64,000 nucleotides of DNA from Auanema rhodensis (taxonomy: Eukaryota; Nematoda; Chromadorea; Rhabditida; Rhabditidae): NCBI GenBank assembly GCA_964057225.1, contig OZ059896.1:22192501-22256500 (forward strand). The letters run 5' to 3'. The position numbers and the translations under genes were made by a program. Shown piece after piece: positions 1-9,477 of this stretch. Position 1 is the first letter of the stretch. Every line of letters begins with the position of its first letter. The notes under the pieces were generated by a model. It had not been told where the DNA came from, did no database searches, and saw nothing but the letters and a program-made list of their open reading frames with translations.

Positions 1-84
1 TTTTCGTTGAATAACATTGTCCATCGTCTTTGCCTTAAAAACAGGAATCTAAAAACATCTACTTTTTGCTAAATTATTTTGAAA

Positions 85-96
85 TTTTTCGAAAAA
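85..96. other. 12-bp perfect palindrome in A/T-tract region
   Basis: TTTTTCGAAAAA reads the same on both strands. It lies inside a weaker dyad whose ends are ATTTTGA (76-82) and TCAAAAT (104-110). The surrounding 70-110 stretch is made of alternating short A and T tracts, a composition associated with intrinsically curved DNA. The palindrome recurs in nearly every monomer; some copies between 13.0 and 14.9 kb and at 17.2-17.6 kb break it with TTTTTTGAAAAC. No binding protein can be named from the sequence. Confidence 0.75.
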
Positions 97-123
97 ATTT
101 TTGTCAAAATGTTTTTGGAAGCA

Positions 124-151
124 ATGTTGAGTGTACATGGAAACTCAACAT
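124..151. other. Dyad H1: 9-bp stem, 10-base loop
   Basis: ATGTTGAGT (124-132) and ACTCAACAT (143-151) are exact reverse complements around the loop GTACATGGAA. An alternative nested pairing is GTGTA (131-135) with TACAC (151-155). The dyad recurs in most monomers. Subfamilies break one pair: G131T in many copies from 11.7 to 19.1 kb, G129C at about 23289, 23989 and 25040, and T151C in the G-type monomers. Because mismatched forms have been amplified, the perfect stem is not strictly required. Confidence 0.8.
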
Positions 152-234
152 ACACTAATGCATCATTTTTCAAACGATCATAACTAATTTTTGTATCAAA
201 CGTTTCTCAATGTAGTATAGTGCATTCGATGCGG

Positions 235-285
235 ATTTTTAAGCTGCGTCGATCTGTGTTATCAGATTTGCGCTAGCTTAAAAAT
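235..285. other. Dyad H2: 51-bp imperfect hairpin/cruciform
   Basis: The outer arms ATTTTTAAGCT (235-245) and AGCTTAAAAAT (275-285) are 11-bp exact reverse complements. Inside them, GCG (246-248) pairs with CGC (271-273) past a single bulged T274. A 3x3 internal loop (TCG/TTG) follows, then ATCTG (252-256) pairs with CAGAT (263-267), closing a 6-base loop TGTTAT. That is 19 pairs in 51 bases. It is present in every complete monomer, usually with at most one change in the stem. The common A241G variant gives a G.T wobble opposite T279. The 350-bp monomers of 19.7-27.0 kb lose one T of the outer arm. G243A copies (about 29365, 31822, 32524) disrupt one pair. Confidence 0.85.
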
Positions 286-302
286 GCACCGAGATATCAA
301 CT

Positions 303-324
303 GATATAAGTTCACACTTATATC
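303..324. other. Dyad H3: 9-bp perfect stem, 4-base loop
   Basis: GATATAAGT (303-311) and ACTTATATC (316-324) are exact reverse complements around the loop TCAC. This is the most compact hairpin in the monomer and lies 17 bases after H2. The common A306G variant (GATGTAAG, all C-type and many A-type monomers) keeps a G.T wobble with T321. C317T in G-type monomers also leaves a wobble with G310. C313T in E-type monomers changes only the loop. Copies with CACATATATCC (near 20321, 22074, 23126) lose one pair. Confidence 0.85.
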
Positions 325-1755
325 CTCGATTTTCACCCTGAAGAATTAATTTTTTCGTTGAATAACATTGTCCATCGTCTTTGCCTTAAAAACAGGAATC
401 TAAAAACATCTACTTTTTGCTAAATTATTTTGAAATTTTTCGAAAAAATTTTTGTCAAAATGTTTTTGGAAGCAATGTTGAGTGTACATGGAAACTCAAC
501 ATACACTAATGCATCATTTTTCAAACGATCATAACTAATTTTTGTATCAAACGTTTCTCAATGTAGTATAGTGCATTCGATGCGGATTTTTGAGCTGCGT
601 CGATCTGTGTTATCAGATTTGCGCTAGCTTAAAAATGCACCGAGATATCAACTGATATAAGTTCACACTTATATCCTCGATTTTCACCCTGAAGAATTAA
701 TTTTTTCGTTGAATAACATTGTCCATCGTCTTTGCCTTAAAAACAGGAATCTAAAAACATCTACTTTTTGCTAAATTATTTTGAAATTTTTCGAAAAAAT
801 TTTTGTCAAAATGTTTTTGGAAGCAATGTTGAGTGTACATGGAAACTCAACATACACTAATGCATCATTTTTCAAACGATCATAACTAATTTTTGTATCA
901 AACGTTTCTCAATGTAGTATAGTGCATTCGATGCGGATTTTTAAGCTGCGTCGATCTGTGTTATCAGATTTGCGCTAGCTTAAAAATGCACCGAGATATC
1001 AACTGATATAAGTTCACACTTATATCCTCGATTTTCACCCTGAAGAATTAATTTTTTCGTTGAATAACATTGTCCATCGTCTTTGCCTTAAAAACAGGAA
1101 TCTAAAAACATCTACTTTTTGCTAAATTATTTTGAAATTTTTCGAAAAAATTTTTGTCAAAATGTTTTTGGAAGCAATGTTGAGTGTACATGGAAACTCA
1201 ACATACACTAATGCATCATTTTTCAAACGATCATAACTAATTTTTGTATCAAACGTTTCTCAATGTAGTATAGTGCATTCGATGCGGATTTTTAAGCTGC
1301 GTCGATCTGTGTTATCAGATTTGCGCTAGCTTAAAAATGCACCGAGATATCAACTGATATAAGTTCACACTTATATCCTCGATTTTCACCCTGAAGAATT
1401 AATTTTTTCGTTGAATAACATTGTCCATCGTCTTTGCCTTAAAAACAGGAATCTAAAAACATCTACTTTTTGCTAAATTATTTTGAAATTTTTCGAAAAA
1501 ATTTTTGTCAAAATGTTTTTGGAAGCAATGTTGAGTGTACATGGAAACTCAACATACACTAATGCATCATTTTTCAAACGATCATAACTAATTTTTGTAT
1601 CAAACGTTTCTCAATGTAGTATAGTGCATTCGATGCGGATTTTTGAGCTGCGTCGATCTGTGTTATCAGATTTGCGCTAGCTTAAAAATGCACCGAGATA
1701 TCAACTGATATAAGTTCACACTTATATCCTCGATTTTCACCCTGAAGAATTAATT

Positions 1756-4700
1756 TTTTCGTTGAATAACATTGTCCATCGTCTTTGCCTTAAAAACAGG
1801 AATCTAAAAACATCTACTTTTTGCTAAATTATTTTGAAATTTTTCGAAAAAATTTTTGTCAAAATGTTTTTGGAAGCAATGTTGAGTGTACATGGAAACT
1901 CAACATACACTAATGCATCATTTTTCAAACGATCATAACTAATTTTTGTATCAAACGTTTCTCAATGTAGTATAGTGCATTCGATGCGGATTTTTAAGCT
2001 GCGTCGATCTGTGTTATCAGATTTGCGCTAGCTTAAAAATGCACCGAGATATCAACTGATGTAAGTTCACACTTATATCCTCGATTTTCACCCTGAAGAA
2101 TTAATTTTTTCGTTGAATAACATTGTCCATCGTCTTTGCCTTGAAAAAAGGAATCTAAAAACATCTACTTTTTGCTAAATTATTTTGAAATTTTTCGAAA
2201 AAATTTTTGTCAAAATGTTTTTGGAAGCAATGTTGAGTGTACATGGAAACTCAACATACACTAATGCATCATTTTTCAAACGATCATAACTAATTTTTGT
2301 TTCAAACGTTTCTCAATGTAGTATAGTGCATTCGATGCGGATTTTTGAGCTGCGTCGATCTGTGTTATCAGATTTGCGCTAGCTTAAAAATGCACCGAGA
2401 TATCAACTGATATAAGTTCACACTTATATCCTCGATCTTCACCCTGAAGAATTAATTTTTTCGTTGAATAACATTGTCCATCGTCTTTGCCTTGAAAAAA
2501 GGAATCTAAAAACATCTACTTTTTGCTGAATTATTTTGAAATTTTTCGAAAAAATTTTTGTCAAAATGTTTTTGGAAGCAATGTTGAGTGTACATGGAAA
2601 CTCAACATACACTAATGCATCATTTTTCAAACGATCATAACTAATTTTTGTATTAAGCGTTTCTCAATGTAGTATAGTGCATTCGATGCGGATTTTTAAG
2701 CTGCGTCGATCTGTGTTATCAGATTTGCGCTAGCTTAAAAATGCACCGAGATATCAACTGATGTAAGTTCACACTTATATCCTCGATTTTCACCCTGAAG
2801 AATTAATTTTTTCGTTGAATAACATTGTCCATCGTCTTTGCCTAGAAAAAAGGAATCTAAAAACATATACTTTTTGCTAAATTATTTTGAAATTTTTCGA
2901 AAAAATTTTTGTCAAAATGTTTTTGGAAGCAATGTTGAGTGTACATGGAAACTCAACATACACTAATGCATCATTTTTCAAACGATCATAACTAATTTTT
3001 GTATCAAACGTTTCTCAATGTAGTATAGTGCATTCGATGCGGATTTTTGAGCTGCGTCGATCTGTGTTATCAGATTTGCGCTAGCTTAAAAATGCACCGA
3101 GATATCAACTGATATAAGTTCACACTTATATCCTCGATTTTCACCCTGAAGAATTAATTTTTTCGTTGAATAACATTGTCCATCGTCTTTGCCTTAAAAA
3201 CAGGAATCTAAAAACATCTACTTTTTGCTAAATTATTTTGAAATTTTTCGAAAAAATTTTTGTCAAAATGTTTTTGGAAGCAATGTTGAGTGTACATGGA
3301 AACTCAACATACACTAATGCATCATTTTTCAAACGATCATAACTAATTTTTGTATCAAACGTTTCTCAATGTAGTATAGTGCATTCGATGCGGATTTTTA
3401 AGCTGCGTCGATCTGTGTTATCAGATTTGCGCTAGCTTAAAAATGCACCGAGATATCAACTGATGTAAGTTCACACTTATATCCTCGATTTTCACCCTGA
3501 AGAATTAATTTTTTCGTTGAATAACATTGTCCATCGTCTTTGCCTTGAAAAAAGGAATCTAAAAACATCTACTTTTTGCTAAATTATTTTGAAATTTTTC
3601 GAAAAAATTTTTGTCAAAATGTTTTTGGAAGCAATGTTGAGTGTACATGGAAACTCAACATACACTAATGCATCATTTTTCAAACGATCATAACTAATTT
3701 TTGTTTCAAACGTTTCTCAATGTAGTATAGTGCATTCGATGCGGATTTTTGAGCTGCGTCGATCTGTGTTATCAGATTTGCGCTAGCTTAAAAATGCACC
3801 GAGATATCAACTGATATAAGTTCACACTTATATCCTCGATTTTCACCCTGAAGAATTAATTTTTTCGTTGAATAACATTGTCCATCGTCTTTGCCTTGAA
3901 AAAAGGAATCTAAAAACATCTACTTTTTGCTGAATTATTTTGAAATTTTTCGAAAAAATTTTTGTCAAAATGTTTTTGGAAGCAATGTTGAGTGTACATG
4001 GAAACTCAACATACACTAATGCATCATTTTTCAAACGATCATAACTAATTTTTGTATTAAGCGTTTCTCAATGTAGTATAGTGCATTCGATGCGGATTTT
4101 TAAGCTGCGTCGATCTGTGTTATCAGATTTGCGCTAGCTTAAAAATGCACCGAGATATCAACTGATGTAAGTTCACACTTATATCCTCGATTTTCACCCT
4201 GAAGAATTAATTTTTTCGTTGAATAACATTGTCCATCGTCTTTGCCTAGAAAAAAGGAATCTAAAAACATATACTTTTTGCTAAATTATTTTGAAATTTT
4301 TCGAAAAAATTTTTGTCAAAATGTTTTTGGAAGCAATGTTGAGTGTACATGGAAACTCAACATACACTAATGCATCATTTTTCAAACGATCATAACTAAT
4401 TTTTGTATCAAGCGTTTCTCAATGTAGTATAGTGCATTCGATGCGGATTTTTGAGCTGCGTCGATCTGTGTTATCAGATTTGCGCTAGCTTAAAAATGCA
4501 CCGAGATATCAACTGATATAAGTTCACACTTATATCCTCGATTTTCACCCTGAAGAATTAATTTTTTCGTTGAATAACATTGTCCATCGTCTTTGCCTTA
4601 AAAACAGGAATCTAAAAACATCTACTTTTTGCTAAATTATTTTGAAATTTTTCGAAAAAATTTTTGTCAAAATGTTTTTGGAAGCAATGTTGAGTGTACA

Positions 4701-7371
4701 TGGAAACTCAACATACACTAATGCATCATTTTTCAAACGATCATAACTAATTTTTGTATCAAACGTTTCTCAATGTAGTATAGTGCATTCGATGCGGATT
4801 TTTAAGCTGCGTCGATCTGTGTTATCAGATTTGCGCTAGCTTAAAAATGCACCGAGATATCAACTGATGTAAGTTCACACTTATATCCTCGATTTTCACC
4901 CTGAAGAATTAATTTTTTCGTTGAATAACATTGTCCATCGTCTTTGCCTTGAAAAAAGGAATCTAAAAACATCTACTTTTTGCTAAATTATTTTGAAATT
5001 TTTCGAAAAAATTTTTGTCAAAATGTTTTTGGAAGCAATGTTGAGTGTACATGGAAACTCAACATACACTAATGCATCATTTTTCAAACGATCATAACTA
5101 ATTTTTGTTTCAAACGTTTCTCAATGTAGTATAGTGCATTCGATGCGGATTTTTGAGCTGCGTCGATCTGTGTTATCAGATTTGCGCTAGCTTAAAAATG
5201 CACCGAGATATCAACTGATATAAGTTCACACTTATATCCTCGATCTTCACCCTGAAGAATTAATTTTTTCGTTGAATAACATTGTCCATCGTCTTTGCCT
5301 TGAAAAAAGGAATCTAAAAACATCTACTTTTTGCTGAATTATTTTGAAATTTTTCGAAAAAATTTTTGTCAAAATGTTTTTGGAAGCAATGTTGAGTGTA
5401 CATGGAAACTCAACATACACTAATGCATCATTTTTCAAACGATCATAACTAATTTTTGTATTAAGCGTTTCTCAATGTAGTATAGTGCATTCGATGCGGA
5501 TTTTTAAGCTGCGTCGATCTGTGTTATCAGATTTGCGCTAGCTTAAAAATGCACCGAGATATCAACTGATGTAAGTTCACACTTATATCCTCGATTTTCA
5601 CCCTGAAGAATTAATTTTTTCGTTGAATAACATTGTCCATCGTCTTTGCCTAGAAAAAAGGAATCTAAAAACATATACTTTTTGCTAAATTATTTTGAAA
5701 TTTTTCGAAAAAATTTTTGTCAAAATGTTTTTGGAAGCAATGTTGAGTGTACATGGAAACTCAACATACACTAATGCATCATTTTTCAAACGATCATAAC
5801 TAATTTTTGTATCAAACGTTTCTCAATGTAGTATAGTGCATTCGATGCGGATTTTTGAGCTGCGTCGATCTGTGTTATCAGATTTGCGCTAGCTTAAAAA
5901 TGCACCGAGATATCAACTGATATAAGTTCACACTTATATCCTCGATTTTCACCCTGAAGAATTAATTTTTTCGTTGAATAACATTGTCCATCGTCTTTGC
6001 CTTAAAAACAGGAATCTAAAAACATCTACTTTTTGCTAAATTATTTTGAAATTTTTCGAAAAAATTTTTGTCAAAATGTTTTTGGAAGCAATGTTGAGTG
6101 TACATGGAAACTCAACATACACTAATGCATCATTTTTCAAACGATCATAACTAATTTTTGTATCAAACGTTTCTCAATGTAGTATAGTGCATTCGATGCG
6201 GATTTTTAAGCTGCGTCGATCTGTGTTATCAGATTTGCGCTAGCTTAAAAATGCACCGAGATATCAACTGATGTAAGTTCACACTTATATCCTCGATTTT
6301 CACCCTGAAGAATTAATTTTTTCGTTGAATAACATTGTCCATCGTCTTTGCCTTGAAAAAAGGAATCTAAAAACATCTACTTTTTGCTAAATTATTTTGA
6401 AATTTTTCGAAAAAATTTTTGTCAAAATGTTTTTGGAAGCAATGTTGAGTGTACATGGAAACTCAACATACACTAATGCATCATTTTTCAAACGATCATA
6501 ACTAATTTTTGTTTCAAACGTTTCTCAATGTAGTATAGTGCATTCGATGCGGATTTTTGAGCTGCGTCGATCTGTGTTATCAGATTTGCGCTAGCTTAAA
6601 AATGCACCGAGATATCAACTGATATAAGTTCACACTTATATCCTCGATTTTCACCCTGAAGAATTAATTTTTTCGTTGAATAACATTGTCCATCGTCTTT
6701 GCCTTGAAAAAAGGAATCTAAAAACATCTACTTTTTGCTGAATTATTTTGAAATTTTTCGAAAAAATTTTTGTCAAAATGTTTTTGGAAGCAATGTTGAG
6801 TGTACATGGAAACTCAACATACACTAATGCATCATTTTTCAAACGATCATAACTAATTTTTGTATTAAGCGTTTCTCAATGTAGTATAGTGCATTCGATG
6901 CGGATTTTTAAGCTGCGTCGATCTGTGTTATCAGATTTGCGCTAGCTTAAAAATGCACCGAGATATCAACTGATGTAAGTTCACACTTATATCCTCGATT
7001 TTCACCCTGAAGAATTAATTTTTTCGTTGAATAACATTGTCCATCGTCTTTGCCTAGAAAAAAGGAATCTAAAAACATATACTTTTTGCTAAATTATTTT
7101 GAAATTTTTCGAAAAAATTTTTGTCAAAATGTTTTTGGAAGCAATGTTGAGTGTACATGGAAACTCAACATACACTAATGCATCATTTTTCAAACGATCA
7201 TAACTAATTTTTGTATCAAGCGTTTCTCAATGTAGTATAGTGCATTCGATGCGAATTTTTAAGCTGCGTCGATCTGTGTTATCAGATTTGCGCTAGCTTA
7301 AAAATGCACCGAGATATCAACTGATATAAGTTCACACTTATATCCTCGATTTTCACCCTGAAGAATTAATT
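1756..7371. repeat. Higher-order repeat: 1404-bp A-B-C-D tetramer, four copies
   Basis: Copies start at 1756, 3160, 4564 and 5968. Order within each: A3 (TTAAAAACAGG, GATGTAAG); B (TTGAAAAAAGG, TTTCAAACG, GAGCTG); C (TTGAAAAAAGG, CTGAATT, TATTAAGCG, GATGTAAG); D (TAGAAAAAAGG, ACATATAC). Corresponding monomers 1404 bp apart are far more alike than adjacent ones, which defines an HOR. Copies differ at a few sites: D has TATCAAACG or TATCAAGCG, the fourth D (7021-7371) carries GCGAATTT, and B ends in CGATCTTCACC in the first and third copies but CGATTTTCACC in the others. The same four-copy block recurs at 50183-55798. Confidence 0.9.
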
Positions 7372-9477
7372 TTTTCGTTGAATAACATTGTCCATCGTCT
7401 TTGCCTAGAAAAAAGGAATCTAAAAACATCTACTTTTTGCTAAATTATTTTGAAATTTTTCGAAAAAATTTTTGTCAAAATGTTTTTGGAAGCAATGTTG
7501 AGTGTACATGGAAACTCAACATACACTAATGCATCATTTTTCAAACGATCATAACTAATTTTTGTATCAAGCGTTTCTCAATGTAGTATAGTGCATTCGA
7601 TGCGGATTTTTAAGCTGCGTCGATCTGTGTTATCAGATTTGCGCTAGCTTAAAAATGCACCGAGATATCAACTGATATAAGTTTACACTTATATCCTCGA
7701 TTTTCACCCTGAAGAATTAATTTTTTCGTTAAATAACATTGTCCATCGTCTTTGCCTTGAAAAATGGAATCTAAAAACATCTACTTTTTGCTAAATTATT
7801 TTGAAATTTTTCGAAAAAATTTTTGTCAAAATGTTTTTGGAAGCAATGTTGAGTGTACATGGAAACTCAACATACACTAATGCATCATTTTTCAAACGAT
7901 CATAACTAATTTTTGTATCAAACGTTTCTCAATGTAGTATAGTGCATTCGATGCGAATTTTTAAGCTGCGTCGATCTGTGTTATCAGATTTGCGCTAGCT
8001 TAAAAATGCACCGAGATATCAACTGATATAAGTTCACACTTATATCCTCGATTTTCACCCTGAAGAATTAATTTTTTCGTTGAATAACATTGTCCATCGT
8101 CTTTGCCTTAAAAACAGGAATCTAAAAACATCTACTTTTTGCTAAATTATTTTGAAATTTTTCGAAAAAATTTTTGTCAAAATGTTTTTGGAAGCAATGT
8201 TGAGTGTACATGGAAACTCAACATACACTAATGCATCATTTTTCAAACGATCATAACTAATTTTTGTATCAAACGTTTCTCAATGTAGTATAGTGCATTC
8301 GATGCGGATTTTTAAGCTGCGTCGATCTGTGTTATCAGATTTGCGCTAGCTTAAAAATGCACCGAGATATCAACTGATGTAAGTTCACACTTATATCCTC
8401 GATTTTCACCCTGAAGAATTAATTTTTTCGTTGAATAACATTGTCCATCGTCTTTGCCTTGAAAAAAGGAATCTAAAAACATCTACTTTTTGCTAAATTA
8501 TTTTGAAATTTTTCGAAAAAATTTTTGTCAAAATGTTTTTGGAAGCAATGTTGAGTGTACATGGAAACTCAACATACACTAATGCATCATTTTTCAAACG
8601 ATCATAACTAATTTTTGTTTCAAACGTTTCTCAATGTAGTATAGTGCATTCGATGCGGATTTTTGAGCTGCGTCGATCTGTGTTATCAGATTTGCGCTAG
8701 CTTAAAAATGCACCGAGATATCAACTGATATAAGTTCACACTTATATCCTCGATTTTCACCCTGAAGAATTAATTTTTTCGTTGAATAACATTGTCCATC
8801 GTCTTTGCCTTGAAAAAAGGAATCTAAAAACATCTACTTTTTGCTGAATTATTTTGAAATTTTTCGAAAAAATTTTTGTCAAAATGTTTTTGGAAGCAAT
8901 GTTGAGTGTACATGGAAACTCAACATACACTAATGCATCATTTTTCAAACGATCATAACTAATTTTTGTATTAAGCGTTTCTCAATGTAGTATAGTGCAT
9001 TCGATGCGGATTTTTAAGCTGCGTCGATCTGTGTTATCAGATTTGCGCTAGCTTAAAAATGCACCGAGATATCAACTGATGTAAGTTCACACTTATATCC
9101 TCGATTTTCACCCTGAAGAATTAATTTTTTCGTTGAATAACATTGTCCATCGTCTTTGCCTAGAAAAAAGGAATCTAAAAACATCTACTTTTTGCTAAAT
9201 TATTTTGAAATTTTTCGAAAAAATTTTTGTCAAAATGTTTTTGGAAGCAATGTTGAGTGTACATGGAAACTCAACATACACTAATGCATCATTTTTCAAA
9301 CGATCATAACTAATTTTTGTATCAAGCGTTTCTCAATGTAGTATAGTGCATTCGATGCGGATTTTTAAGCTGCGTCGATCTGTGTTATCAGATTTGCGCT
9401 AGCTTAAAAATGCACCGAGATATCAACTGATATAAGTTTACACTTATATCCTCGATTTTCACCCTGAAGAATTAATT
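7372..9477. repeat. E-F-A-B-C-E monomer junction
   Basis: Monomers start at 7372, 7723, 8074, 8425, 8776 and 9127. E is marked by TAGAAAAAAGG, ACATCTAC, TATCAAGCG and loop variant AGTTTACAC. F is marked by CGTTAAATAAC and TTGAAAAATGG with GCGAATTT. A further A3-B-C run follows, with E in the place of D. The E-F pair recurs at 41408, 45269, 47726 and 55799, and close variants at 30878, 31580 and 32633. Confidence 0.8.

Larger units (their letters stand above)
1..351. repeat. Reference monomer (type A1)
   Basis: This is the reference copy for monomer coordinates. Composition counted by hand is 59 C and 51 G in 351 bases, 31.3% G+C, with 12 CpG. From left to right: a TTTTCGTTGAATAAC block (1-15); a variable purine run (36-45); an A/T-tract region with an exact 12-bp palindrome (about 70-110); a dyad (124-151); palindromic octamer AAACGTTT (198-205); a minor GCAT-TCG-ATGC hairpin (222-232); a long dyad (235-285); a short strong dyad (303-324); and a pyrimidine-rich end. 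Type A is marked by TTAAAAACAGG at 35-45 and TATCAAACG at 194-202. I see no internal half-length duplication by eye. Confidence 0.95.
1..1755. repeat. A-type monomer block (A1 A2 A1 A1 A2)
   Basis: Five monomers start at 1, 352, 703, 1054 and 1405. All carry TTAAAAACAGG at monomer positions 35-45 and TATCAAACG at 194-202. A1 has AAGCTG and A2 has GAGCTG at 241-246; all have GATATAAG at 303. The order A1-A2-A1-A1-A2 recurs at 48428-50182. The block may begin before the window. Confidence 0.85.

Noticed and set aside
235-285. Rho-independent bacterial terminator (stem followed by T run)
   Set aside because: The long dyad has A and T runs at its arms, but they are part of the stem, the stem is AT-rich, and nothing upstream is coding. 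The context is eukaryotic satellite.
235-324. Hammerhead ribozyme, as found in some animal satellites
   Set aside because: The core CUGAUGA is absent. The nearest matches are CTGATGT on the plus strand (GATGTAAG monomers) and CTGATAA on the minus strand, each missing an essential base, and no GAAA lies at a fitting position.
1-351. Origin from a tRNA- or 5S-derived SINE
   Set aside because: I find no recognisable pol III A box or B box (GGTTCGANNCC) in the monomer on either strand, and no poly(A) or short tail repeat at a unit boundary.
1-351. Assignment to a named satellite family or species, such as a tenebrionid beetle satellite
   Set aside because: Size and AT content would fit, but I cannot recall a matching consensus with certainty. 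A similarity search of the monomer against satellite databases and insect genomes would decide.
2439-2630. 63-codon minus-strand ORF in 13 identical copies (from 2439, 3843, 5247, 6651, 8757, 30508, 46303, 47005, 50866, 52270, 53674, 55078 and 57184)
   Set aside because: It starts at TTG, not ATG, and exists only in C-type monomers, where monomer change A71G turns a TAG stop into CAG on the minus strand. C monomers with TTTTTCGAACG (about 39116, 40871) lose the TTG and the ORF. The copies are identical because the monomers are. There is no domain, signal peptide or promoter evidence, and a eukaryotic satellite would not be expected to use TTG.
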